DNA of 64,000 bases from Candidatus Nitrotoga sp. LAW (GTDB lineage Bacteria; Pseudomonadota; Gammaproteobacteria; Burkholderiales; Gallionellaceae): contig QFXI01000020.1 of the NCBI GenBank assembly GCA_003402315.1, positions 1 to 64,000 of the forward strand. The letters are read 5' to 3'. Shown one piece after another: positions 8,154 to 17,372 of the stretch. Under the pieces are notes generated by a model that saw nothing but the letters and a program-made list of their open reading frames with translations, had not been told where the DNA came from and did no database searches. Numbering within the stretch: position 1 is the first letter of the stretch; each line of letters begins with the position of its first letter. The position numbers were made by a program, and so were the translations under genes.

Positions 8154-11100
8154 ATGCTCAACAACATCATCGAATGGTCGGTACGGCATGTCTTCCTGGT
8201 GCTGCTTGGAACATTTTTCGTTGTGGCTGGAGGCGTCTATTCGGTATGGAAGACGCCAGTCGACGCAATTCCGGATCTGTCCGACGTTCAGGTCATCATC
8301 TATACGGAATATCCGGGGCAGGCGCCGCAAGTAGTCGAGGACCAAGTCACCTATCCGCTCACCACCGCCATGCTGAGCGTACCGAAATCCAAGGTAGTGC
8401 GCGGCATCTCCAATTTTGGCGTATCGTTTGTGTACGTCATCTTCGAGGATGGCACCGACATCTACTGGGCGCGCTCGAGAGTGCTGGAATACCTCAGCTT
8501 CGTGGCAAACCGGCTGCCGAGCAATGTCAGGCCCTCACTCGGTCCAGACGCAACCGGTGTAGGGTGGGTTTACCAATATGTGGTAGCCGCCAAAAATCAC
8601 ACACTCGATGAATTGCGCTCCATTCAGGACTGGTTCCTGCGCTATCAATTAATTGCGGCGCATGGCGTGGCGGAAGTGGCCAGCGTGGGTGGATTTGTGA
8701 AAACCTACCAGGTCACCGTGGATCCGCGGCGCTTGCAGGCCTATGGCATACCGCTCAAAACGGTGTCCGCGGTTATCGCCGCCAGCAACCGCGACGTCGG
8801 CGGGCGCGCCATCGAAATGGCGGAGACCGAATACGTGTTGCGTGGAAGGGGCTATCTGCGCGGCATTGATGATCTGGAAAAACTTGTCGTCAAGGCACAC
8901 GTCGGCATGCCGGTATTGCTGCGCGACATCGCCCGCGTCGAGCTGGTTCCCGACGAACGCCGCGGCATTGCCGAACTCAACGGCGAAGGTGAGGCAGTCG
9001 CGGGCATAGCGATAGCGCGCCATGGTCAGAACGCCCTCGACGTTATCCACAACCTCGAAACAAAAATCGGCGAGATCGCATCCGGTTTGCCGGAAGGCGT
9101 TACGATTCAGCCGGTCTACAATCGCTCTGAACTAATCCATCGTGCCATAGCAACACTGCGCGAAACATTCATTGAGCAAGGTATCATCATCGCACTGGTG
9201 TGCATGATTTTCCTCATGCATGTGCGCAGTGCGCTGGTGGCGATCATCATGCTTCCGATCGGCGTGCTGATCGCCTTCATCGCAATGCGATTTCTCGGCA
9301 TCAATTCCAACATCATGAGTCTCTGTGGCATCGCGCTCGCGATCGCCGAGATGACCGATGCGGCGATTGTCATGACCGAGAATGCGCACAAGCATCTGGA
9401 GCGTCTCGCTCCCGGCGAATCACGCACGGACGCTGTCATTGCAGCGTGCAAGGAAATCGGCCCGTCGTTATTCTTCAGCCTGCTGATCATCACGGTGTCG
9501 TTCCTGCCGGTGTTTGTGCTCGAAGCGCAGGAAGGACGCATGTTCCATCCGCTCGCCTATACCAAGACTTTCGCCATGGCCGGCGCTGCGTTGCTTTCGA
9601 TTACGCTGGTCCCGGTTCTGATACTGCTTCTGATTCGTGGCCGCATTCCCCACGAAGAGAGCAATGTGTTCACCCGTTTCATGATCTGGAGCTACCGGCC
9701 AGTGATCGCCTGGGTGATGCAATGGAAAATGCTCATCATCGCGGCGGCGCTCGCGGTGTTGGCGGTTACTGTCTATCCGGCGCTCAAGCTTGGAACGGAA
9801 TTCATGCCGACCTTGAACGAAGGCACGCTGCTTTACATGCCGGTAACGCTGCCGGCTGTTTCTGTCACCAAGGCCGCGGAAATCCTGCAAACCCAGGACA
9901 AGATCATCAAGGGTTTTCCTGAAGTGGCATCGGTGTTCGGCAAGGCCGGGCGCGCCAATACCGCCACTGACCCAGCGCCGCTGGAGATGAGCGAAACGGT
10001 CATCAATCTGAAACCGGAAAAGGAATGGCGCCCCGGCATGACCATCGACAAATTGATTGCCGAACTGGACCAGGCGCTTCAAATGCCCGGAGTCAGCAAT
10101 GCCTGGACCATGCCGATCAAGAACAGGACAGATATGCTTGCAACCGGTATCCGCACGCCGGTCGGCATCAAGGTGTTCGGCAAGGATCTGGTCGAAATGG
10201 AAATCCTTGCCAAGCAGATCGAGGCCGTCGTAAAAAAGGTGCCGGGAACCAAAAGTGCCTTCGCGGAACGCACCACTGGCGGTTACTATCTAGATATCAA
10301 CCCCGACCGCATTGAGCTCGCCCGCTACGGGTTGGCTGTCGGCGACCTGCTGGAAGTGATCTCGGTGGCGCTAGGCGGGGAAATGGTGACGACCACGGTG
10401 GAAGGCCGTGAGCGCTACGGTGTTACCGTGCGTTATCCGCGCGAGTTGCGCAGTGACCCGCTGGCGATTGCCACCCAAGTGCTGGTGCCGACCATGGGGG
10501 AAACGATGATTCCGCTCGGCCAACTTGCACGGATCAAGTTGATCAAGGGTCCGCCGAGTATCCGTACCGAGAATGCGCTTCTGTCCACGTACATCTTTGT
10601 TGACATACGCGATCGTGACATCGGCAGCTACGTTGCTGCCGGGCAGAAAGCGGTGCGCGAGCAGGTTCAGTTCCCTCCCGGGTATTACGCCACCTGGAGC
10701 GGTCAGTTCGAATACATGGAGCGCGCAATCGAGAGACTGAAAGTGGTGGTGCCCATCACAATCCTGATCATATTTGCTCTTCTGTATCTGAGCTTCAATC
10801 GTTTTACCGAGACGCTGGTGGTGATGCTTTCGGTGCCCTTCTCCATGGTTGGCGGAATCTGGCTGATGTACCTGCTCGACTACAACATGAGCATCGCAGT
10901 GGCGATCGGTTTTATAGGGCTCGTCGGCATTGCGGCCGAATCCGGAATGGTGATGCTGGTCTACCTGGATCAGACGCTCGAGGCCGTCACAACAAAACGT
11001 AAAACTGCCGGCGAGAAGGTCACCGTCGAGGATCTTCACGCCGCAGTGGCGCAGGGTGCGGTGTCCCGCATACGCCCGGTGATGATGACCGTTGCCGGAA

Positions 11101-11288
11101 GCGTCTTGGGCCTGCTTCCAGTCATGTTCAGTAGCGGCACGGGCTCCGAAGTGATAAGGCGCATTGCTACGCCAATGGTGGGCGGCATGATCACAGCCAC
11201 CGTGCTGACGCTGATCGTGTTCCCGGCCGTCTACGCGCTGGTTAAGGAAATCCAGATTCGGCGTTCACATAAAGCGGGGAAGACATAA
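8154..11288 (+). CDS. cusA: Copper/silver RND efflux transporter (HME family)
   Basis: 1044 residues, the usual size. The architecture is two repeats of six membrane helices with large periplasmic loops. The N-terminus (HVFLVLLGTFFVVAGG) is helix 1, and GIALAIAEMTDAAIVMTENAHK is helix 4 containing the proton-relay Asp. Most relatives have GAMVDA at that place, whereas this protein has AEMTDA, adding a Glu. Periplasmic Met-containing phrases (GTLLYMPVTLPAVS, MPIKNRTDMLATGIRTPVGIKV) are typical of CusA/SilA. It would drive Cu(I)/Ag(I) export through CusC with the CusB-F adaptor. The closest match by flavour is CusA/SilA rather than CzcA. Confidence 0.93.
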   Translation: MLNNIIEWSVRHVFLVLLGTFFVVAGGVYSVWKTPVDAIPDLSDVQVIIYTEYPGQAPQVVEDQVTYPLTTAMLSVPKSKVVRGISNFGVSFVYVIFEDGTDIYWARSRVLEYLSFVANRLPSNVRPSLGPDATGVGWVYQYVVAAKNHTLDELRSIQDWFLRYQLIAAHGVAEVASVGGFVKTYQVTVDPRRLQAYGIPLKTVSAVIAASNRDVGGRAIEMAETEYVLRGRGYLRGIDDLEKLVVKAHVGMPVLLRDIARVELVPDERRGIAELNGEGEAVAGIAIARHGQNALDVIHNLETKIGEIASGLPEGVTIQPVYNRSELIHRAIATLRETFIEQGIIIALVCMIFLMHVRSALVAIIMLPIGVLIAFIAMRFLGINSNIMSLCGIALAIAEMTDAAIVMTENAHKHLERLAPGESRTDAVIAACKEIGPSLFFSLLIITVSFLPVFVLEAQEGRMFHPLAYTKTFAMAGAALLSITLVPVLILLLIRGRIPHEESNVFTRFMIWSYRPVIAWVMQWKMLIIAAALAVLAVTVYPALKLGTEFMPTLNEGTLLYMPVTLPAVSVTKAAEILQTQDKIIKGFPEVASVFGKAGRANTATDPAPLEMSETVINLKPEKEWRPGMTIDKLIAELDQALQMPGVSNAWTMPIKNRTDMLATGIRTPVGIKVFGKDLVEMEILAKQIEAVVKKVPGTKSAFAERTTGGYYLDINPDRIELARYGLAVGDLLEVISVALGGEMVTTTVEGRERYGVTVRYPRELRSDPLAIATQVLVPTMGETMIPLGQLARIKLIKGPPSIRTENALLSTYIFVDIRDRDIGSYVAAGQKAVREQVQFPPGYYATWSGQFEYMERAIERLKVVVPITILIIFALLYLSFNRFTETLVVMLSVPFSMVGGIWLMYLLDYNMSIAVAIGFIGLVGIAAESGMVMLVYLDQTLEAVTTKRKTAGEKVTVEDLHAAVAQGAVSRIRPVMMTVAGSVLGLLPVMFSSGTGSEVIRRIATPMVGGMITATVLTLIVFPAVYALVKEIQIRRSHKAGKT

Positions 11289-11404
11289 TGAATCGCCTGG
11301 AAAAAGGGGCACATGATTATCGAGCAGAAAATGCCTTTTATTATTTCAGGTACGGGCCATGTAAAAAAACAGTCTGAAATTATATTCATGGGCAAAATAC
11401 CAGC

Positions 11405-14107
11405 ATGAATGCATGGCATAACCAATCGATTCCCGAAGTCGCAAACCTTCTTGCGACCGATGTGGAGCAGGGGCTTGCCGATAAGGAAGTGACTGTCCGG
11501 CTCGCCCGGTATGGGTCGAATAAACTGCGCAAAGGCAGGCGATTTTCGGCCTTGGTCATTTTTGTAAGCCAATTTAAAAGTCTCGTTATTTGGGTGCTAA
11601 TTGGTGCGGCGGTTGTTTCTGCCGCACTGGGCGAAACCGCAGACGGCATCGCTATCATTACCATCGTAATCTTGAACGCGGTGATCGGTTTCATTCAAGA
11701 GTATCGTGCCGAGAAAGCGGCGGCAGCATTGGCTCGTCTGACAGCGCCTCATTGCCGCGTGCTGCGTGGTGGTCATAGTGCGATGGTCGCCGCGACTGAA
11801 ATCGTTCCGGGAGATATTCTGCTGCTCGAAGGCGGGGACTTGGTCGCTGCGGACGCTCGCCTGGTCCAGGCATCTGTTCTACGTGTCAACGAAGCGCCGC
11901 TCACCGGTGAATCGCAAGCCGTAGGCAAGCTCACCGACGGTTTGCCTGCGGAAACACCTCTGGCTGAACGAAAGAATATGGTTTTTCTCGGTACCAGCAT
12001 AACAAGCGGTTCCGGTCGCGCATTGGTGGTTAACACCGGGATGGAGACGGAACTCGGTCATATCGCCACACTATTGGAGACCGCCGAAAGCGGAGAAACC
12101 CCGCTGCAACATCAACTAGACCGGGTAGGGCGCCTGCTGTTGTGGGCCTGTTTCGGCATTGTCGCGTTGATTTTCGGTCTAGGGTTATTGCGCGGAATAG
12201 CGCCGTTTGAGCTTTTCTTAAGCGCGGTAAGTCTTGCGGTAGCCGCCATTCCCGAGGGACTTCCGGCAGTGGTGACGGTCGCGCTCGCTTTGGGTGTGCA
12301 GCGCATGGTGCAGCATCATGCATTGGTGCGGCGCCTGGCCGCAGTCGAAACGTTAGGCTGCGCCGAGGTCATCTGTACGGACAAGACCGGCACGTTGACG
12401 ATGGGCGAAATGACAGCGCGCAAGTTGATTACCTCGGAAAGCTTGTATCGCGTCATCGGCGAAGGTTACGCCACGGAAGGCGCATTCTTTGTCGGCAACG
12501 CGGAAAGTCTGCCGTCAGAAAATTCTGAGCTTCTTGCCTTGTTGCGCGCGTCGGCCGCCTGTAACGATGCCGAGTTAACCCTAACAGATGGCCAACCTTC
12601 GGTGGTAGGCGACCCCACCGAAGGAGCGCTAGTGGTGGCCGCTGCGAAAGGGGGTATTACCCGTGCGGCCATTGAGGCTGAAATGCCGCGCCTGGCTGCT
12701 GTGCCTTTTGACTCCGACCGCAAACGCATGACTGTTATTCGTCGGCAGGAAAACCATCCCTGGGCGTTCGTCAAAGGCGCACCCGAAGTTATTTTTAGCC
12801 GTTGCACCCTGATCCGTACTGACCAGGGAGTGAGGGAACTGACTGAGAGCGACCGCGCCCGGATGCTCCAAGCTAGCACGTTACTGGCGAATGATGCCCT
12901 GCGCGTGCTTGCCGTCGCTGAACGTTCACTGGACGGCTTCAGTTTCGAAGAAGTTATGGTTGTAAGCGATACTGAGATCGAGAAGGGTCTCACCCTTTTA
13001 GGGCTCGTAGGCTTACAGGATCCACCCCGCGCCGAGGCGAAGGAGGCCGTGATAAAGTGCAAACGGGCCGGCATCAAACCCGTGATGATCACCGGCGATC
13101 ATCCCGATACTGCACGGGCAATAGGCCATGAATTGGGCATACTGGGCAAGGGCGACGAAGTTCTCGTAGGAACCGAGCTCGATCACTTGGACGACGAAGC
13201 GCTGAAAGAACGTGTTTCACAGGTTACCGTTTATGCGCGGGTGACTGCCGAGCACAAGCTCCGCATTGTCCGCGCATGGAAGGCGCGGGGTGCAGTAGTG
13301 GCGATGACCGGGGACGGGGTTAACGATGCTCCTGCGATCAAAGAGGCGTCCATCGGCATCGCCATGGGCATTACCGGCACTGAGGTAACCAAAGGGGCCG
13401 CGGATATCATCATCACCGATGACAACTTTGCCTCCATCGTCGCCGCCGTAGAAGAAGGACGGGGTATTTATGACAACATCGCCAAAACCCTGGAATATCT
13501 GCTGGCCGGGAATGCCGGTGAGCTAATCGTGATGCTGAGTGCGATCCTCTTGGGCTGGCCGCTGCCGCTATTGCCGCTGCATCTTTTGTGGATCAATCTG
13601 GTGACAGACGGCTTGCCGGCGCTCGCTCTGGCGACTGATCCGATTGACCCCGGCGTATTGAATCGCCCGCCGCGACGTTCCCAAGATGCGCTATTTAACC
13701 GGAATTTCCTCAGACGAACCCTGTTTGCTGGCTTGCTGACCGCCGGCGTTACTCTCGGCGTATTCGCCTATGAACTCTACATCAACAACAGTCTTGCGCA
13801 AGCCCGCGATGCCGCTTTTACCGCCCTGGTGATCGCTGAGCTGCTGCGCGCCTTCGGCGCACGAAGCGAGCAGCGCACCATTTGGCAGATGGGCCTGTTT
13901 TCCAATATGCGTTTGTTTTTGGTTGTTGCGGTGAGCTTCGCCTTGCAGTTGGCGATACACCATGTTGCAATGTTTCAGATGTTGTTCAAGATGGAGCCGA
14001 TCACGCTTAACCAGTGCGTGGCATGGATCGGAGTTGGATTCATACCACTGATCGTCCTGGAATTAAGAAAAGTCATTCGCCTTCGAGCAGCAGGCTACCG
14101 CCCATGA
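11405..14107 (+). CDS. P2-type cation-transporting ATPase
   Basis: 900 residues. An N-terminal cation-ATPase domain (1-70) is followed by helices and the A domain with TGES (LTGESQAVG). The helix-4 motif IPEGLPAVVTVAL and the phosphorylation site ICTDKTGTLT (Asp about 325) follow, then the N domain with KGAPE, and TGDGVNDAPA. Four C-terminal helices carry NLVTDGLPALALATDP. PEGLP places it with P2 (Ca2+/Na+/Mn2+-like) pumps, not with P1B heavy-metal pumps, as it lacks the CPC motif. It follows cusA after 116 bp with similar GC content. Its ion is unknown; a second, related ATPase occurs at 31617-34280. Confidence 0.88.
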   Translation: MNAWHNQSIPEVANLLATDVEQGLADKEVTVRLARYGSNKLRKGRRFSALVIFVSQFKSLVIWVLIGAAVVSAALGETADGIAIITIVILNAVIGFIQEYRAEKAAAALARLTAPHCRVLRGGHSAMVAATEIVPGDILLLEGGDLVAADARLVQASVLRVNEAPLTGESQAVGKLTDGLPAETPLAERKNMVFLGTSITSGSGRALVVNTGMETELGHIATLLETAESGETPLQHQLDRVGRLLLWACFGIVALIFGLGLLRGIAPFELFLSAVSLAVAAIPEGLPAVVTVALALGVQRMVQHHALVRRLAAVETLGCAEVICTDKTGTLTMGEMTARKLITSESLYRVIGEGYATEGAFFVGNAESLPSENSELLALLRASAACNDAELTLTDGQPSVVGDPTEGALVVAAAKGGITRAAIEAEMPRLAAVPFDSDRKRMTVIRRQENHPWAFVKGAPEVIFSRCTLIRTDQGVRELTESDRARMLQASTLLANDALRVLAVAERSLDGFSFEEVMVVSDTEIEKGLTLLGLVGLQDPPRAEAKEAVIKCKRAGIKPVMITGDHPDTARAIGHELGILGKGDEVLVGTELDHLDDEALKERVSQVTVYARVTAEHKLRIVRAWKARGAVVAMTGDGVNDAPAIKEASIGIAMGITGTEVTKGAADIIITDDNFASIVAAVEEGRGIYDNIAKTLEYLLAGNAGELIVMLSAILLGWPLPLLPLHLLWINLVTDGLPALALATDPIDPGVLNRPPRRSQDALFNRNFLRRTLFAGLLTAGVTLGVFAYELYINNSLAQARDAAFTALVIAELLRAFGARSEQRTIWQMGLFSNMRLFLVVAVSFALQLAIHHVAMFQMLFKMEPITLNQCVAWIGVGFIPLIVLELRKVIRLRAAGYRP

Positions 14108-14180
14108 TGATTCCGGTAGCGTTGCGGTTTATGCCTTGCTCTCAGACGTTTTGGAACCAATCTGCTTTAAGGGCGTAGGT

Positions 14181-14795
14181 ATGGATAAACAATCGTACTG
14201 GGAAAAGATCTATCAAACCAAAAAGCCTGACGCGGTCAGTTGGTACTGCCCGCACCTTGAAAAGTCGCGGGAGCTCATCAGGCGCTCCGCGATTAGCCTC
14301 TCCGCAGCCATCATCGACGTTGGCGGCGGTGCGTCTACATTGGTGGATGACCTGCTGACGGAAGGGTTTCGTGATGTCACCGTGCTGGACATTTCTGCTG
14401 CCGCCATCGAAACTGCAAAAAAACGACTGGGTAAGCAGGCAAACCAAGTCACATGGCTGACTGCCGACATTACTGAGACCGACTTACCCAAGAATCGTTA
14501 CGATGTTTGGCATGATCGCGCCGTATTTCACTTTCTCATCGAACCCCAGCAAAGAACGGCCTATATCCGGCAGGTATTGCTGGCGGTAAAATCGGGCGGG
14601 CATGTCATCGTCGCCACGTTCGGACCCGAAGGGCCGCTCAAATGCAGTGGTCTCGATGTCATGCGCTATGACCCCGATGCCTTGCATGATGAATTCGGGG
14701 CTGGCTTTCAATTGGAGGATAGTGCGACTGTGCTACATGTAACGCCCTTCGGCTTGACACAGCAATTCGTGTACTGTCTTTTCAAGATAGTGTGA
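14181..14795 (+). CDS. Class I SAM-dependent methyltransferase
   Basis: 204 residues from the ATG at 14181, chosen because MDKQSYWEKIYQTKKPD is the typical family start and an AAGGGCG ribosome site precedes it. An upstream in-frame ATG (14136) adds 15 poorly conserved residues. Motif I is IDVGGGASTLVDDLL, followed by VLDISAAAIETAKKRLG and LTADITETDLP (binding of SAM ribose and adenine). The substrate is unknown. Relatives are often annotated as thiopurine- or tellurite-resistance-like methyltransferases and sit in metal-resistance neighbourhoods, which fits the position after the ATPase. Confidence 0.8.
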   Translation: MDKQSYWEKIYQTKKPDAVSWYCPHLEKSRELIRRSAISLSAAIIDVGGGASTLVDDLLTEGFRDVTVLDISAAAIETAKKRLGKQANQVTWLTADITETDLPKNRYDVWHDRAVFHFLIEPQQRTAYIRQVLLAVKSGGHVIVATFGPEGPLKCSGLDVMRYDPDALHDEFGAGFQLEDSATVLHVTPFGLTQQFVYCLFKIV

Positions 14796-14803
14796 GTTTA
14801 GAG

Positions 14804-14991
14804 ATGCGCGCCAGTCCCCACGAAAAATCGGCCAACAAGATCTGCCGGATTTGCGGGAACCTGATCCCCGTCCCACCATTTGCACAAGCCGGCGAAAATT
14901 TTGCTGCGAGGCCTGCCACACACTGGAGCTGGCCCGGCGCTCCATCCCCGATGCGCCCGAGCGCTTGCGCCAGATTTACTGGGTGCGTTGA
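14804..14991 (+). pseudogene. Small zinc-ribbon protein, frameshifted
   Basis: From the ATG at 14804 the frame gives KSANKICRICGNLIP. The family-like continuation RRKFCCEACHTLELARR and the end APERLRQIYWVR (stop 14989-14991) lie in another frame. The two Cys pairs (CRIC and CCEAC) make one zinc ribbon only if a single frameshift at about 14870 is assumed. Either the gene is broken or the sequence has an indel. The product is not recognised beyond the ribbon. Confidence 0.5.
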
Positions 14992-15126
14992 TGCATGATA
15001 TTGGAAAGATTGGTATCCCGGATGCGATATTGCTCAAGTAAAACCCGTTGACCGACAGCGAGTAGTAGGAAATGCGCACCCATCCAGAAAAAGGATTCCG
15101 CACTGCAAAGTATTGTGGCATGTAAT
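14985..15126 (+). pseudogene. HD-GYP phosphodiesterase fragment
   Basis: One frame reads ALMHDIGKIGIPDAILLK, stop, NPLTDSE, two stops, EMRTHPEKGFRTAKYC. This is the core of an HD-GYP domain (HDIGKIGIPD is the signature containing the catalytic HD pair) with three in-frame stops and no flanking domain. It overlaps the end of the zinc-ribbon relic by seven bases, so the junction looks like a deletion scar. It cannot make an active cyclic-di-GMP phosphodiesterase. Confidence 0.75.
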
Positions 15127-15277
15127 GAAAATCACTGGATGTGGCGAACAAAACTACTACAAAAATTTACCCACTTTAATGGCAAAATAGAACCAACATT
15201 TTTTATCGTTTTAATCCTGACCCTAATTTCACACCATTATTGTTTTTTTACGAATTCACCATCCAAGGAGCCCATTA

Positions 15278-15631
15278 ATGAAAACAAAAACCTTTCTTAC
15301 ACTTTTGTCTATCCTCTGTTTATTAGCTTCATGTGCAAAAATGGATCCTCACCCGATGGACATGACCCAAGCTGTTCAGAGTGCTACAACTCGCGCCGAT
15401 CACAATGCATTGGCTAAACATTATGAAGATACTGCCAAAGAGATGCAAAGCAAGGTGCAAGAGCATAAGAAACAGCTCGAAGAATATGAGAATCACAGCT
15501 ACAACTATGGTAAACGAGCTCAAGATCTGCAGGGGCATTGTAAAGGTTTGATACATTATTATGGGCAAGCAGCAGAAGCAAATAGCAAGATGGCTGAAAT
15601 CCATCGTCAACTGGCCGCGGAAATAAAATAG
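15278..15631 (+). CDS. Small predicted lipoprotein
   Basis: 117 residues with a clear AAGGAG ribosome site at 15265-15270. The signal peptide ends in the lipobox LLASC (Cys about 19). The mature part is helical and rich in Lys, Glu and Gln (KHYEDTAKEMQSKVQEHKKQLEEYE), consistent with a coiled coil, and contains a single internal Cys (GHCKGL). No family with known function was recognised. The neighbouring genes are relics, so it appears to be a solitary transcription unit. Codon and base use are AT-rich compared with the methyltransferase upstream. Confidence 0.75.
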   Translation: MKTKTFLTLLSILCLLASCAKMDPHPMDMTQAVQSATTRADHNALAKHYEDTAKEMQSKVQEHKKQLEEYENHSYNYGKRAQDLQGHCKGLIHYYGQAAEANSKMAEIHRQLAAEIK

Positions 15632-15725
15632 CCCAGGATTTATAAGGTTCTGCTGCATTAACTGAGTAGGGACCGGATTATTGGTGAATTTATTAAGCTC
15701 GCAGTGGGTCAGGATGCAATTAATC

Positions 15726-16038
15726 CGCCTATCCTTTCTCGCTATTTTTCCCACAACTCCGGCGGATCGACTGCCCGATCAAACAGCGTGAGGTGATTCA
15801 ACAAGGCATCGTCAAGGATGGCAGCAACGATGTCCGGTGACAGAGTGGTCAGGTTCACAATTCGGCTGATGTAGCTGTTGTCCACACCTTCGCAAGTAGC
15901 ATATTTACGTAGCGCACACCCCTCCTGATTCAAGCACAGGCCGAGCCATCGGTCCTGCGGGTATGCGCCAATTGCAGTAATGTTGGTGCAAAATGCCATG
16001 ACCCGGCTTGAACTGCCTCGTCGTTCTGTAAGGCCCAC
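15726..16038 (-). pseudogene. Recombinase-associated HTH protein remnant
   Basis: The minus-strand reading YATCEGVDNSYISRIVNLTT then SPDIVAAILDDAL and DPPELWEK resembles the C-terminal half of the small HTH-like protein that accompanies serine recombinase genes in proteobacteria. The expected continuation RERIG is present directly after an in-frame TAG (consistent with CAG to TAG), and the N-terminal half is missing. It is a relic of an integrated element. Assignment is by remembered sequence flavour, not by a search. Confidence 0.5.
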
Positions 16039-16143
16039 ACATTTAAAGTCGTGCTATCAAGCCGCGGTTCCTTGTTCAGTCTGGTTGAAAACATCCTCTG
16101 AAGGACACGTGATCATTTTTATATACAAAGGGAATTGCCCTGA

Positions 16144-16593
16144 TCATTGCAATCTCTTTTCCAGCAACTCATCAAGCGACCATGCACCGCGACTAATTAG
16201 CAATAACACGGCCAGAAGCATTCCCCAATACAAGTGTTGGTTGATCCCAGACTCACTCAACTCTGAATAGAATGAAATGACAGCGACTAGATTAAGGATG
16301 AATAAACCCCCTGCTGCGAAGCGACCCAACAAGCCCATCACCAAAAGCACTGGCAAACCAAGTTCGGCACTGGTAGCCAAGTAAGCCGCCAATTCTGGTG
16401 GAAGCAATGGCACTTGGTAGACATCGCTGAACAAGTACAAGGTGCTGTCCCAGTTGTGTATTTTGGTCAATCCGGATTTGAAAAATACGTTCGCCAAAAA
16501 CAGCCTTATGCCCAGATCGAGCGCGGGAGCCAAGTATTCCGGCAGATGAGAAACCTTATAGTAATGCTTTGCCAAGCGCGACAGTTGGTTCAT
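16144..16593 (-). CDS. DoxX-family membrane protein of the bufferin cluster
   Basis: 149 residues with four predicted membrane helices (about 22-40, 60-78, 82-105, 115-135). The DoxX hallmarks are ALDLGIRLFLANVFFKSGLTK at the start and SAELGLPVLLVMGLLGRFA in the middle. Its start overlaps the end of bufC by four bases, and it is the last gene of the bufA-bufB-bufC unit. DoxX proteins are frequent companions of such clusters, where a redox role at the membrane is suspected but not proven. Confidence 0.85.
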   Translation of the reverse strand: MNQLSRLAKHYYKVSHLPEYLAPALDLGIRLFLANVFFKSGLTKIHNWDSTLYLFSDVYQVPLLPPELAAYLATSAELGLPVLLVMGLLGRFAAGGLFILNLVAVISFYSELSESGINQHLYWGMLLAVLLLISRGAWSLDELLEKRLQ

Positions 16594-17372
16594 GTGATTA
16601 CTCCTGGATTGAAATCAATCAGGATATTTTGCCTGACCAGATTTAGCAGTGCGGCATGCAGGTCGAAATCGGGGAATCGCTCCAGTGTTAAGTCTGTTGC
16701 CACACCCATCGCGCGCCCAGCCTGTATCTCATGCAGCCAAGCGGCACAATCTTCTTCTAGTTCGTTAACCTGCACGACATCTGCAATACGGCTCACCAGC
16801 ACAATGTTAGTCCCGCTATCCAGCTCAATGTGAAAATCGCCGTTCTCGCCCGATTGATGAGCATGCCAGATAGCATTGATCGGATAGCGCGAACGCACCA
16901 CCTGAGAGGCCGGGTGAATACGCATGATCAAATCTGAATATTGCTCAGGCGGAATCTGTGCCAGCTTGTTTATGTCCAGCATGACGGCATCATCCGCAAA
17001 ATAAGCGCGGTGGCAAGCCCATTCCAGCGCCGCCACATCTGCCAGGTAAACTAATTTTTGCGCAGGTTCGAAGGTCGTTAAAAAATCTGCCAACTCCGCG
17101 CCGAAGTGATGCAGATTCGCACTGCACGAGGGATATTGCGCTATGAATTGCCGCGCCAGGAATCTAAAGAAATCATCACCTACCAGTTGATAGATGACCG
17201 GATATGCACTCGCTAAAGCGTCATGTAGATTGCCGCAATAATTGTTGCGATAAATATCGATGGCCGTCGCTACCGAATAATGCGGGTAGACGGTGTCGAC
17301 CAAAGGCGATACTGCTTCGCCACGCACAATGGCACTACCGAAAACGGTTAAGTCATCACTCAACGCAAGCAT
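16590..17372 (-). CDS. bufC: BufC/HvfC-type partner protein (DUF2063)
   Basis: 260 residues. The N-terminal DUF2063 domain has the diagnostic phrases IYRNNYCGNLHDALASAYPV and LVGDDFFRFLARQFI, and the downstream part contains LADVAALEWACHRAYFADD. Proteins of this family form a complex with the DUF692 enzyme and help recognise the precursor peptide in bufferin/HvfA maturation. Its start lies 17 bp inside the end of bufB, so translation is coupled. The length is normal. Confidence 0.88.
   Translation of the reverse strand: MLALSDDLTVFGSAIVRGEAVSPLVDTVYPHYSVATAIDIYRNNYCGNLHDALASAYPVIYQLVGDDFFRFLARQFIAQYPSCSANLHHFGAELADFLTTFEPAQKLVYLADVAALEWACHRAYFADDAVMLDINKLAQIPPEQYSDLIMRIHPASQVVRSRYPINAIWHAHQSGENGDFHIELDSGTNIVLVSRIADVVQVNELEEDCAAWLHEIQAGRAMGVATDLTLERFPDFDLHAALLNLVRQNILIDFNPGVIT

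Noticed and set aside
15115-15417. 100-codon frame overlapping the lipoprotein gene
   Set aside because: It lacks a ribosome site, whereas the overlapping frame has AAGGAG and a clear lipobox.
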